This document shows, piece by piece, positions 16,050 through 24,600 of a stretch of DNA of 37,953 nt. Both the position numbers and the translations under genes were made by a program. Positions within the stretch are counted from its first letter, which is position 1. Each line of letters starts with the position of its first letter. A model generated the notes under the pieces. That model did not search any database, was not told the DNA's origin, and was given only the letters and a program-made list of their open reading frames with translations. Location of the stretch: assembly GCA_945906915.1 (NCBI GenBank), contig CAMDSI010000003.1, positions 1 through 37,953 of the forward strand, written 5' to 3'. The DNA comes from Spirosoma fluviale. Its GTDB lineage: Bacteria > Bacteroidota > Bacteroidia > Cytophagales > Spirosomataceae.

Positions 16050-17063
16050 TTATACTTTGGCTGTTTTAACCGTCTTGATAATACGAGCAGCCACTTTATA
16101 TGGATCTGCCGCTGAGTTCGGACGACGATCTTCTAACCAACCTTTCCATCCTTTTTCTACTGCTGCGATAGGAATACGAATAGAGGCTCCACGATCTGAA
16201 ATTCCATAAGAGAAATCATGGATAGAAGCGGTTTCGTGCTTTCCGGTTAAACGCATGTGATTGTCAGCACCATATACTTCGATGTGTTCTTTCACAAACG
16301 GAGCGAATGATTGACAAATAACGTCATATGCACCCTTATTTCCTGCTGTACGTAAAATGGTATTAGAGAAGTTAGCATGCATACCTGATCCATTCCAATC
16401 TAATTCACCTAAAGGCTTGCAATGCCAGTTAATCGCAACACCATATTTCTCGCCTAAACGCTCTAAAATATAACGACCTAACCAAATTTCATCACCTGCT
16501 TGTTTCGCTCCTTTAGCAAACATTTGGAATTCCCATTGTCCGGCAGCTACTTCCGCGTTAATACCTTCAATATTTAAACCTGCATCAATGCATAAATCTA
16601 AATGCTCTTCAATAATCTCACGACCGTACGCATTTTTTGCACCTACTGAACAGTAGTAAGGTCCTTGTGGCTCAGGATATCCATTTGCTGGAAAACCTAG
16701 AGGCTTATTGGTTTCTGGATCCCAAAGGAAATACTCTTGCTCAAATCCAAACCAGAAATCATTATCATCATCTTCAATTGTTGCACGACCATTAGACTCA
16801 TGAGGAGTACCATCAGCATTCAGAACTTCACACATAACTAAATAACCATCACGACGAGCTGGATCAGGACAAACATAAACCGGCTTTAGTAAGCAGTCAG
16901 ATGAACCTCCTTCGGCTTGTAGAGTAGAAGAACCATCGAAGGACCACATATCTAGGTCTTCTAATTTTCCACTAAAATTATTTTCAATTTTAGTCTTAGA
17001 ACGCAAACTTTGAGTTGGCTTGTAGCCATCTAACCAAATGTACTCTAATTTTGATTTAGCCAT
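16050..17063 (-). CDS. Glutamine synthetase, type II (eukaryote-like)
   Basis: A 337-residue glutamine synthetase of the short GSII class, much shorter than the roughly 470 residues of GSI. It opens with the beta-grasp domain (LEYIWLDGYKPTQSLRSKTK, then MWSFDGSSTLQAEG at about 39-52). The catalytic barrel holds FGFEQEYFLWD (metal-binding glutamates), GINAEVAAGQWEFQ, GSGMHANFSN (ATP and glutamate site) and ISDRGASIRIP. It makes glutamine from glutamate, ammonia and ATP. The class lacks the adenylylation loop of GSI, so control is likely transcriptional. It is divergent from the GSIII gene over a 242-bp control region and has its own promoter and terminator. Confidence 0.93.
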   Translation of the reverse strand: MAKSKLEYIWLDGYKPTQSLRSKTKIENNFSGKLEDLDMWSFDGSSTLQAEGGSSDCLLKPVYVCPDPARRDGYLVMCEVLNADGTPHESNGRATIEDDDNDFWFGFEQEYFLWDPETNKPLGFPANGYPEPQGPYYCSVGAKNAYGREIIEEHLDLCIDAGLNIEGINAEVAAGQWEFQMFAKGAKQAGDEIWLGRYILERLGEKYGVAINWHCKPLGELDWNGSGMHANFSNTILRTAGNKGAYDVICQSFAPFVKEHIEVYGADNHMRLTGKHETASIHDFSYGISDRGASIRIPIAAVEKGWKGWLEDRRPNSAADPYKVAARIIKTVKTAKV

Positions 17064-17086
17064 GATATTTAAACTTGATTTTGGAA

Positions 17087-17119
17087 CAAAAATACTTTTT
17101 TAGGAATTCGTATAACAAA
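17087..17119 (-). promoter_or_regulatory. Promoter of the GSII gene
   Basis: On the minus strand TTTG (17116-17119), 21 bases, then TATTTTTG (17087-17094) match the Bacteroidota consensus with no mismatch. The upstream TTTG is itself part of a second TATTTTTG (17116-17123), so two tandem start sites are possible. The GSIII side of this gap has no equally good promoter. Confidence 0.55.
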
Positions 17120-17305
17120 AATATACCACTTTTCAGGAAAAACAATAGTTTTCATCAAAAAATCAAGCAAAAACAACCCACTTTTTAAGAAAACTCCAAA
17201 AATCCAAATTAAACTCAAAAAAATGAATCTTAATTTTCCTTTTTGTTCATTTTTTATCCCATGACAATTCGTTACTTTTACTTAAGAAAACAAATCAAAA
17301 AAAGA

Positions 17306-19513
17306 ATGGCAATCACTCGCTTTAAAGCCTTAGAATTGGCTCAATCCCGTACTGTAACTTCTGTAAAATTACCGACGGAAAAAGTATCTGATTATTATGG
17401 AAGTATGACCTTCAGTGATGAAGTAATGCGCTCATTATTATCTCCAGAAGCCTATTTAAAGATAAATACCGCAATCCAAACTGGTTCTAAAATAGACCGT
17501 GACGCAGCTGACGAAGTAGCAGCTGCCATGAAATCATGGGCCATTTCGAAAGGAGCTACACACTATACACACTGGTTTCAACCATTAACGGGTACTACCG
17601 CAGAAAAACATGACTCCTTCTTTGATATTGATTTAAGCAATGGAAAAGCAGTGGAAAAGTTCAAAGGTTCCGCCTTGGTACAACAAGAACCAGATGCTTC
17701 ATCCTTCCCGAATGGAGGTATTCGTTCTACTTTTGAAGCGCGTGGTTATACAGGTTGGGATCCATCATCCCCCGCTTTTATCATGGAAAATGCGGCTGGA
17801 ACGGCTACTTTATGTATCCCATCTGTCTTCGTTTCCTATACAGGAGAAGCATTAGATTATAAAACTCCCTTATTAAAATCAATTGAATTAGTAGATAAAG
17901 CCGCTACAGCCGTAATTAAGGAATTCTTTAATCGCGACGTAAACAAGGTCATTCCTACTTTAGGTGCTGAGCAAGAATATTTTGTCGTAGATGAAGCCTT
18001 ATTTAATGCGCGACCAGATTTAGTTATGGCCGGACGTACTGTTTTCGGACACGCGCCAGCGAAAGGACAACAATTAGAAGATCACTATTTTGGATCTATT
18101 CCAACCCGAGTGAATACTTTCATGGTTGACTTCGAAATCGAGGCACTTAAATTAGGTATGCCCGTTAGAACACGCCATAATGAGGTAGCTCCTGCACAAT
18201 TTGAAGTGGCGCCTACGTTTGAAGAAGCGAATTTAGCTTGTGATCACAATGCCTTATTAATGGATTTAATGGCTAAAGTAGCCTCAAAACATAAATTAAA
18301 GGTTCTATTCCATGAAAAGCCATTTGCGGGAATTAACGGATCCGGAAAGCACAATAACTGGGCATTAGCTACGGATACAGGTATTAATTTATTAGCGCCA
18401 TCTTCTAAACCAAAAGAAAACCTGCGCTTCTTGACATTTTTTGTCAATACCGTAAAAGCAGTGCATGATCGCGCTGATTTATTGCGTGCGTCCATTGCAT
18501 CTGCCGGCAACGAACACCGTTTAGGTGCAAATGAAGCCCCTCCAGCTATTGTTTCTGCTTTCCTAGGTAGTACAATGAGCCAAGTTTTGGACGACATGGA
18601 AAACATGGACGGTCTAGACGAGATTCAATTAGAAAAAGGAGATAATGTATACCTTAAATTAGGTATCAATAAAATCCCATCGTTGATCTTAGATAATACG
18701 GATCGAAATAGAACATCTCCTTTTGCCTTTACGGGAAATAAATTTGAATTCCGCGCAGTAGGTTCATCTGCGAATTCTGCAGCACCTATGACAGTTTTAA
18801 ATACCATCGTGGCAGACCAATTAATCAAATTCCGCAAGGAGGTAGAGGAAGTGTTAGAAAAAGGGGTGAAGAAAGAATTAGCAATCATGGAAGTGTTAAA
18901 GCGCTATGTGAAGGAGTCTAAAAACATCCGTTTTGAAGGAAATGGTTATTCTGATGAATGGGTAGAAGAGGCTGCTCGCCGTGGTTTATCTAATTTAAAG
19001 ACCACTCCAGAGGCATTAGCGGTTTATGCGCGTCCAGAATCCATCGAATTATTCACTAAGCATGGAATTTATTCTAAAGAAGAGATGCATGCGCGTCATG
19101 AAATTGAATTAGAAAACTATGTAAAGAAAATTCAAATTGAATCTCGTGTGATCGGAGATATGGCCATTAACCACATTGTTTCTACCTCTTTGAAATACCA
19201 GACACAATTAGTGGAGAATGTGAAAGGCCAAAAAGAAATCGGAATAGACCCGCAATATTTTGCCCCTACGATCGAGATGATCAAGAAAATCTCTGAATAC
19301 ACGTCTTCCATTGTTCGATTACAAAACGAGATGACGGAAGCTAGAAAAGAAGCGAATAACATAGAAGATTTAGAAGGAAGAGCTGTCTTATATAGCACGA
19401 AAGTGAAGAATTATTTCGAAGAGATTCGGTATAGTGTTGATAAATTAGAATTAATCATTGACGATGATGAATGGCCATTACCTAAATACCGTGAATTATT
19501 GTTAATCAAATAA
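17306..19513 (+). CDS. glnN: Glutamine synthetase, type III
   Basis: A 735-residue glutamine synthetase of the long GSIII class, first known from Bacteroides. The N-terminus carries DYYGSMTFSDEVMRSLL and THYTHWFQPLTGTTAEKHDSFFD, typical of GSIII. Active-site blocks include TLGAEQEYFVVD, RTRHNEVAPAQFEVAP, FHEKPFAGINGSGKHNNWAL and NRTSPFAFTGNKFEFRAVGSS. I use the ATG at 17306 (MAITRFKALEL) because the 21 upstream residues in the ORF track are hydrophobic and basic and do not belong to the family N-terminus. It stands next to a divergent GSII gene and is followed after seven bases by an acidic protein and rsmE, likely in one operon. Confidence 0.95.
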   Translation: MAITRFKALELAQSRTVTSVKLPTEKVSDYYGSMTFSDEVMRSLLSPEAYLKINTAIQTGSKIDRDAADEVAAAMKSWAISKGATHYTHWFQPLTGTTAEKHDSFFDIDLSNGKAVEKFKGSALVQQEPDASSFPNGGIRSTFEARGYTGWDPSSPAFIMENAAGTATLCIPSVFVSYTGEALDYKTPLLKSIELVDKAATAVIKEFFNRDVNKVIPTLGAEQEYFVVDEALFNARPDLVMAGRTVFGHAPAKGQQLEDHYFGSIPTRVNTFMVDFEIEALKLGMPVRTRHNEVAPAQFEVAPTFEEANLACDHNALLMDLMAKVASKHKLKVLFHEKPFAGINGSGKHNNWALATDTGINLLAPSSKPKENLRFLTFFVNTVKAVHDRADLLRASIASAGNEHRLGANEAPPAIVSAFLGSTMSQVLDDMENMDGLDEIQLEKGDNVYLKLGINKIPSLILDNTDRNRTSPFAFTGNKFEFRAVGSSANSAAPMTVLNTIVADQLIKFRKEVEEVLEKGVKKELAIMEVLKRYVKESKNIRFEGNGYSDEWVEEAARRGLSNLKTTPEALAVYARPESIELFTKHGIYSKEEMHARHEIELENYVKKIQIESRVIGDMAINHIVSTSLKYQTQLVENVKGQKEIGIDPQYFAPTIEMIKKISEYTSSIVRLQNEMTEARKEANNIEDLEGRAVLYSTKVKNYFEEIRYSVDKLELIIDDDEWPLPKYRELLLIK

Positions 19514-19520
19514 GCAAAAT

Positions 19521-20093
19521 ATGTCTAAAACCACCAATCCAGGCTTTGACCCGGTAGAAATAGCAGCGTTAAAAAAGCAGTGTCAAGAAGACAATCGGTC
19601 TTTCGTCTATATTTTGGACGAAGAATTGCCTTCAGGAAACGAGCGAGAAATGGTTCACATTCAATTTGTGGGTCAATATGAGAAACAAGAGGTTATTTAT
19701 GATGCCATTGTTTGTACACTGCAATTACATTATTCTAGTCTCTTATATGAAGCAGCTGAACGCGAAATCATTCAGCAGTACCCATTGTATGTTCCTTTAG
19801 AGAATCGGGATGAAAACTACGAACCTAATGAAGAGTTAGACGAAGAGGTAGAAATGCTGATCTTAGAAGTTATTGAAGATTTAGAAGAAAACGAGGAGAT
19901 CAAAGTCGCTGAATACATCGAAATCGATCCCGAGTTTGATTATGGAGTAAGTATCGAAGTTGCTTTATACGTTCCGGCTCTAGATGACGACATGTTAACG
20001 CAATTCATCATTGACTTTAACGGAAATACCTTAAGTCTAGACCCCTCGCTTTATACCTTTAATTCAGATGACGAGGAGGAGGACGAAGATTAA
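19521..20093 (+). CDS. Acidic protein of unknown function
   Basis: I do not recognise this 190-residue protein. It is strongly acidic, especially from residue about 95 (ENRDENYEPNEELDEEVEM...) and in its tail (SDDEEEDED). It has no signal peptide, membrane segment or cysteine motif, so it is probably a soluble cytoplasmic protein. The N-terminal half (FVYILDEELPSGNEREMVHIQFVGQYEKQEVIYDAIVCTLQLHYSSLLYE) looks like a compact alpha/beta fold. It starts seven bases after the GSIII stop and ends three bases before rsmE, so it is in an operon with both. A role in controlling GSIII or in ribosome-linked work is possible but unsupported. Confidence 0.8.
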   Translation: MSKTTNPGFDPVEIAALKKQCQEDNRSFVYILDEELPSGNEREMVHIQFVGQYEKQEVIYDAIVCTLQLHYSSLLYEAAEREIIQQYPLYVPLENRDENYEPNEELDEEVEMLILEVIEDLEENEEIKVAEYIEIDPEFDYGVSIEVALYVPALDDDMLTQFIIDFNGNTLSLDPSLYTFNSDDEEEDED

Positions 20094-20096
20094 TTT

Positions 20097-20801
20097 ATGA
20101 GTATAGCTGTTTTTTATGCTCCTAATGTAAAGGATTCCTCTTTTCTAAGTGAAGAGGAATCCTTTCATGCTATACGGGTTTTACGTCTCAAAATAGGAGA
20201 GGTTATACACCTTTTAGATGGGAGAGGATCTAAATTTGAAGCTAAAATCAACTCTATTGAGGGGAAAAAAGTAGCTTATAGCGGTTTAAACCTTATTGAA
20301 TCAGAACCTACACCTGCCTATAAAATTCAACTTTATGTTGCCCCCACGAAACAGATGGAGCGAATGGAGTGGATGGTGGAAAAATGTGTTGAGTTTGGGA
20401 TTCATGGTATTCATTTTTTTGCCTCTAAAAATTCAGAACGGAAAGAAATCAAATTACTTCGATTAGAAAAAACAGCGATTTCCGCTCTGAAACAATCTAA
20501 AAATCTGTACCTACCTGAAATAACGGGTTTACACGTGTTTAAGGATATTGCGGTGAAAGAGGGTGCTGAGAAATTGTTCGCATTCATTTCAAATCCTCCT
20601 GTATCTGTTTTATCAAAAGTGGCCACAGTGGGAAAAGAATACCACGTTCTAGTAGGGCCTGAGGGTGACTTTACCTCAGAGGAATCAGAATTATTGAAAA
20701 AAAATAAGTGGAAACCTTTTAGTCTAGGAAGATCTATATTACGCACGGAAACAGCTGGAATAGCTGTTTGTCATGGATTACACCTCTTAAATAGTGATTA
20801 A
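20097..20801 (+). CDS. rsmE: 16S rRNA (uracil-1498-N3)-methyltransferase
   Basis: A 234-residue SPOUT-class methyltransferase that methylates U1498 in 16S rRNA. The N-terminal PUA-like domain is recognisable by FHAIRVLRLKIGEVIHLLDGRGSKFEA. The knotted catalytic domain starts LYVAPTKQMERMEWMVEKCVEFGI and ends with the S-adenosylmethionine-binding VLVGPEGDFTSEE and SLGRSILRTETAGIA. The length matches the family (about 230-250). It begins three bases after the acidic gene, third in the likely GSIII operon. No clear terminator follows in the 85 bases before the desaturase gene. Confidence 0.95.
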   Translation: MSIAVFYAPNVKDSSFLSEEESFHAIRVLRLKIGEVIHLLDGRGSKFEAKINSIEGKKVAYSGLNLIESEPTPAYKIQLYVAPTKQMERMEWMVEKCVEFGIHGIHFFASKNSERKEIKLLRLEKTAISALKQSKNLYLPEITGLHVFKDIAVKEGAEKLFAFISNPPVSVLSKVATVGKEYHVLVGPEGDFTSEESELLKKNKWKPFSLGRSILRTETAGIAVCHGLHLLNSD

Positions 20802-20850
20802 AATCAGTATAATTCTTTAAAAGCAGCTTAAATAAGAAACAATTGCGTCG

Positions 20851-20858
20851 TACTTTTG
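20851..20858 (+). promoter_or_regulatory. -7 box for the desaturase gene
   Basis: TACTTTTG matches TAnnTTTG exactly, 28 bases before the ATG at 20887. No -33 TTTG is at the expected spacing. Confidence 0.4.
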
Positions 20859-20886
20859 TTAAAACATTAAAATTACTCCTTCTATT

Positions 20887-21648
20887 ATGCAATTAGTACT
20901 TCCGGCTTTCTTCATACATTGGTATGTTTCTTTGTTCAGCCAAACTTTTTTCCTTCACCGTTATTCAGCTCACAAAATGTTTTTGATGAGTAAGTTTTGG
21001 GAAAAATTCTTCTATTTCTTAACTTATTTATCGCAAGGCTCCTCTTTTTTAAGCCCAAGAGCTTACGCGATTTTACATAGAATGCACCACGCGTTCTCCG
21101 ACACCAAGAGAGACCCACATTCTCCTATGTTTTTTAGCAATGTTTTCACGATGATGTGGAAGACAAAAGACATTTATAATGCGGTGCTAAATAGAAAGCA
21201 AGAGGTAGAGGAGCGCTTTGAACATCAATACCCGGTGTCGAAAACCATCGAAAAAATTGGCGATTCCTGGATATCTCGCATTGGTTGGGGAGTAGCCTAC
21301 GTTTCTTTATATGTGGTCGGATTTATCTACTTTGATATGCACTGGGCATTCTTTTTCTTATTACCGGTTCACTTTTTAATGGGACCTGTTCACGGAGCGA
21401 TTGTTAACTGGTCAGGTCATAAATATGGCTACCAAAACTATGATAACCACGATCAGTCAAAAAATTCTTTGATCTTTGACGTACTCATGATGGGCGAGTT
21501 GTTCCAAAACAATCACCACAAACTACCTAATCGCGTTAACTTCGCGACGAAATGGTTTGAGTTTGACCCTACCTATCCAATGATTAAACTTTTGACCTTA
21601 TTAAAAATTATTCGTCCGAATATAAAACCGGATGATGCTAAGTTTTAA
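20887..21648 (+). CDS. Fatty-acid (acyl-CoA type) desaturase
   Basis: A 253-residue membrane-bound di-iron desaturase of the acyl-CoA/stearoyl-CoA type. The three histidine boxes are present: HRYSAH (about 24-29), HRMHHAF (about 64-70) and QNNHHK (about 212-217), with the extra NWSGHKYG segment. Four hydrophobic stretches surround them. It would insert a cis double bond into membrane fatty acids using O2 and an electron donor such as ferredoxin, which helps adapt the membrane to cold. It is shorter than typical relatives (about 300), mostly at the N-terminus. It is preceded by a -7 box and followed by a strong shared terminator. Confidence 0.9.
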   Translation: MQLVLPAFFIHWYVSLFSQTFFLHRYSAHKMFLMSKFWEKFFYFLTYLSQGSSFLSPRAYAILHRMHHAFSDTKRDPHSPMFFSNVFTMMWKTKDIYNAVLNRKQEVEERFEHQYPVSKTIEKIGDSWISRIGWGVAYVSLYVVGFIYFDMHWAFFFLLPVHFLMGPVHGAIVNWSGHKYGYQNYDNHDQSKNSLIFDVLMMGELFQNNHHKLPNRVNFATKWFEFDPTYPMIKLLTLLKIIRPNIKPDDAKF

Positions 21649-21665
21649 TAGCCATCTTATAAATG

Positions 21666-21694
21666 AAAAGAGCCTCAATCGAGGCTCTTTTTTT
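21666..21694. terminator. Bidirectional terminator between the desaturase and E2 genes
   Basis: AAAAGAGCCTC, loop AATC, GAGGCTCTTTT form an 11-bp perfect stem with A residues before it and T residues after it. It works for the rightward desaturase and the leftward E2 gene, whose stop codon sits at its right edge (21693-21695). Confidence 0.88.
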
Positions 21695-22949
21695 ATATCT
21701 GTGTATCTAAACTAAACTTCTCTAAATAGTCAGAAACGCGTTTGACAAATCCTCCACCCAGCGAACCGTCCACGACACGGTGATCATATGAATGTGAGAT
21801 AAACATCTTTTGACGAATTGCAATCACATCTTCACCCTTTTCATTCGTAATAACCGCCGGCTTCTTTTCAATCATTCCAAAGGCTATAATACCTACCTGA
21901 GGCTGTACAATAATAGGGGTTCCCATCAAATTGCCAAAACCACCTATATTAGAAATGGTAAAAGTTCCACCCTCTAAGTCAGCTGGCTTTAACTTATTTG
22001 CTCTAGCGCGGTTAGATAAATCATTTACCTTTTGGGTTAATTCGGTTAAAGTCAATTTATCGACTTCGTGAATCACAGGAACAATTAAATTCCCATTAGG
22101 CAATGCGACCGCCATACCGATGTTAATCTGCGCGTGTTGCACAATATAATTTCCTTCTACGGAGATAATCATTCCAGGGAAATCTTTTATAGCCATGGCT
22201 GTCGCCATAAATAGGAGGGGCGTAAACGTTAGCGCTTCCTTGTGTTTATCCTGAAAACCTTGCTTAACCTTAGCTCGCCAATTCACTATATTAGTAACAT
22301 CCGCTTCTAGGAAAGACGTAACGTGAGGTGCGATACGTTTAGAATCTAACATGCGCTCCGAAATCATCTTCCGCATGCGATCCATTTCAATTACCTCGTC
22401 ACCAGGAAGACGCATTCCTGCACCTTGACTCAAAGTACCGGATGAAATAATACGCTTTGAATTACGAACCGCTATGTAATTAAGTACATCCTTTTTCGTA
22501 ATACGACCATCTAAACCAGAACCAGGAATCTCCATTAGTTCTCTTTGGGACACATTCTCTGACTGACAAATCTGCTTAATCAAAGGTGATATCCACGGAT
22601 TATTCGATTTCTCCGTACTCAATTCAGTGGATCCTAAGCTCACTTCGACTAGTGAACTAATGTCATCATCCAGCGAAAAAGCTTCCGCTGTAGTAGGGCT
22701 ACCCGTTGATACCGCATCAATTATACAAATGGCTTTACCTATCGTAGCGACAGAGCCTACTGGAATTAAGATAGATTGCATATAACCAGCCACTGGGGAA
22801 GGAACCTCCGTATCTATCTTATCGGTAGCGACCTCTAAAATAAATTCATCCGCTTCCACGTAGTCACCTGGCTGTTTTAACCAATTTAAAACAGTCGCCT
22901 CCATGATACTTTCACCCATTTTGGGCATAATAACCTCTGTAATGGCCAT
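21693..22949 (-). CDS. 2-oxoacid dehydrogenase E2 (dihydrolipoyl acyltransferase)
   Basis: A 418-residue E2 core subunit. Domains in order are one lipoyl domain (about 2-77, lipoyl lysine K44 in EVATDKIDTEV), a peripheral-subunit-binding domain (about 121-156, SPLIKQICQSEN...GRITKKDVL) and the catalytic acyltransferase domain (about 190-418) with SHSYDHRVVDGS, in which H390 and D394 are the catalytic pair. The complex could be pyruvate, 2-oxoglutarate or branched-chain 2-oxoacid dehydrogenase; no E1 or E3 gene is nearby to decide. The opening EVIMPKMGESIMEATVL looks to me most like the branched-chain type of Bacteroidota. It starts three bases after cinA ends, so the pair is one transcript. 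Confidence 0.9.
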   Translation of the reverse strand: MAITEVIMPKMGESIMEATVLNWLKQPGDYVEADEFILEVATDKIDTEVPSPVAGYMQSILIPVGSVATIGKAICIIDAVSTGSPTTAEAFSLDDDISSLVEVSLGSTELSTEKSNNPWISPLIKQICQSENVSQRELMEIPGSGLDGRITKKDVLNYIAVRNSKRIISSGTLSQGAGMRLPGDEVIEMDRMRKMISERMLDSKRIAPHVTSFLEADVTNIVNWRAKVKQGFQDKHKEALTFTPLLFMATAMAIKDFPGMIISVEGNYIVQHAQINIGMAVALPNGNLIVPVIHEVDKLTLTELTQKVNDLSNRARANKLKPADLEGGTFTISNIGGFGNLMGTPIIVQPQVGIIAFGMIEKKPAVITNEKGEDVIAIRQKMFISHSYDHRVVDGSLGGGFVKRVSDYLEKFSLDTQI

Positions 22950-22952
22950 AGC

Positions 22953-24203
22953 TTAGGTTAAATCGTTTAATAAATATTTGCGCAGCAAATTTACACAAGC
23001 TAAAGAACTTAAATAAATATTTTGCGTGCGTGTTCCTCCTAAAGTTAATTTTCTAGTAATAACACCGCTTTCATGAGCGAGGGCTATCCAAACAGTACCC
23101 ACTGGTTTTTCTTCCGTTCCGCCATCTGGACCCGCAATACCGGAAGTAGCCAAAGCATAAGTAGATCCTAGTCTTTGTTGAACACCTAAAGCCATAGCTT
23201 TGATGCATTCTTCAGATACCGCTCCAGTAGTGGCCAAAATTTCCGCTGAAACACCGAGTTGATCCATCTTCACCTGATTTGCATAGGAGAGGATGCCGCC
23301 TAGAAAATAGGCTGATGAGCCAGGATTTTGGGTGAAGTGATGTGCCAAATGACCTCCAGTACAACTCTCCGCCACAGCTATAGTCGCCTTATTCTCATTT
23401 AATAATCGTCCTACTACCTCCGCTAAATCGTCTTTTTCATATCCAAAAATATAGGACTTTATCAACGGATGTACTTTCTGCAATTCAACCTCCACGTCAG
23501 ACTTCAATACCTCCAAATCCTGACCTAATGCCGTTAAACGTAACTTTACAATACCCATGGAGGGCAAATAAGCTAATTTAATATGTTCCGGCAATTGTAA
23601 TTCCCAGCTTTCAATGAGATCAGACAAATAGGATTCACCTATTCCAACCGTTTTGATAACCTTATGAAAAATGATAGGCGTTTTAAAATGCTTTACTAAG
23701 CGAGGAAGCACTTCCTGCTCCATTATTGATTTCATTTCATAAGGAACACCTGGCATAGAAACCCAAATAACCCCTTTTTCATTAAACCACATGCCTGGTG
23801 CTGTTCCTTGACTATTTCGAACAAACTCTGCCTTCGTAGGCAATAAAGCTTGATCTCGATTAATATCAGATAATTCGCGTCCACGCTTCGAAAAGAATTC
23901 CGTGACATCTTGTAGGGCCTCTGGATGCATTTGAAGGTCACAACCAAAATATTCTGCCAAGATTTTTTTAGTCAAATCATCCTTCGTAGGGCCTAAACCA
24001 CCTGTGATAAAAACAACATCCGCACGCTGCGACGCTTCGTTAAGTATCTGAAGAATTTCTGATTTTTGATCACCTACGGAAGATTTCCGTACCGTTTTTA
24101 TACCTAATTTGTCTAATTCAAGACTGATCCATTGCGTGTTGGTATCCAGGATTTGCCCGTATAGAATCTCATCTCCAATGGTAATAATTTCAGCCCTAAC
24201 CAT
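22953..24203 (-). CDS. cinA: CinA-like protein / nicotinamide-nucleotide amidohydrolase
   Basis: A 416-residue two-domain CinA. The N-terminal MoCF/COG1058 domain starts AEIITIGDEILYGQILDTNTQWIS and holds ITGGLGPTKDDLT, a phosphate-binding loop. The C-terminal amidohydrolase domain contains VAESCTGGHLAHHFTQNPGSS, with the family's SCTGG loop, and ATSGIAGPDGG...KPVGTVWIA. Family members hydrolyse NMN and ADP-ribose in the NAD salvage pathway. I use the ATG at 24203 (MVRAEIITIGDEIL) because the extra 21 residues of the ORF-track start would overlap the divergent gldC. It lies three bases upstream of the E2 gene on the same strand. Confidence 0.93.
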   Translation of the reverse strand: MVRAEIITIGDEILYGQILDTNTQWISLELDKLGIKTVRKSSVGDQKSEILQILNEASQRADVVFITGGLGPTKDDLTKKILAEYFGCDLQMHPEALQDVTEFFSKRGRELSDINRDQALLPTKAEFVRNSQGTAPGMWFNEKGVIWVSMPGVPYEMKSIMEQEVLPRLVKHFKTPIIFHKVIKTVGIGESYLSDLIESWELQLPEHIKLAYLPSMGIVKLRLTALGQDLEVLKSDVEVELQKVHPLIKSYIFGYEKDDLAEVVGRLLNENKATIAVAESCTGGHLAHHFTQNPGSSAYFLGGILSYANQVKMDQLGVSAEILATTGAVSEECIKAMALGVQQRLGSTYALATSGIAGPDGGTEEKPVGTVWIALAHESGVITRKLTLGGTRTQNIYLSSLACVNLLRKYLLNDLT

Positions 24204-24246
24204 TAATTTCCTTAATTTATACGAAAATACGATTAATTTTACATCC

Positions 24247-24600
24247 ATGAAACATTCTGAAATCAATTTTAAGATACAATTAGACGATCAAAATATCCCA
24301 GAGCAAATCTCTTGGTCAGCTACCGATAATCCGAACGAAGGCATCGAAGAAACCAAGGCCATTTTAGTAGCTACTTGGGATCCGTATCACAAGGGAACCT
24401 TGACTTTGCCACTTTGGACAAAAGACATGGAAGTGTTAGATATGAAAAGGTTTTTTATCGAAATAGTGGGCACCGTAGCTGATGCGTCATTACAAGCTAC
24501 AGGGGATAATTTCTTCGCACAAGAGTTAGAATCCGTTTGTCGCACCTTGTCATCTCATTTACAAAAAGAAATCGTAGCTGCTGAAAAAGGCACCAACTAA
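24247..24600 (+). CDS. gldC: Gliding motility protein GldC
   Basis: A 117-residue protein that resembles GldC of gliding Bacteroidota: MKHSEINFKIQLDDQNIPEQISWSATDN at the start, then EETKAILVATWDPYHKGTLTLPLWTKDM and MEVLDMKRFFIEIVGTVADASLQATGD. GldC is a small cytoplasmic protein linked genetically to gliding; its biochemical job is not settled. I use the ATG at 24247, not 24109, since the longer frame runs back over the cinA start. The stop codon overlaps the start of the secreted thioredoxin-like gene by one base. No other gld or type IX secretion genes are in the window. Confidence 0.88.
   Translation: MKHSEINFKIQLDDQNIPEQISWSATDNPNEGIEETKAILVATWDPYHKGTLTLPLWTKDMEVLDMKRFFIEIVGTVADASLQATGDNFFAQELESVCRTLSSHLQKEIVAAEKGTN

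Noticed and set aside
17273-17280. TACTTTTA as a -7 box for GSIII
   Set aside because: One mismatch, and the nearest TTTG is 27 bases upstream, outside the 19-21 range. The GSIII promoter is left unassigned.
18244-18888. Minus-strand ORFs inside the GSIII gene
   Set aside because: They lie opposite conserved GSIII active-site blocks and carry no family features.
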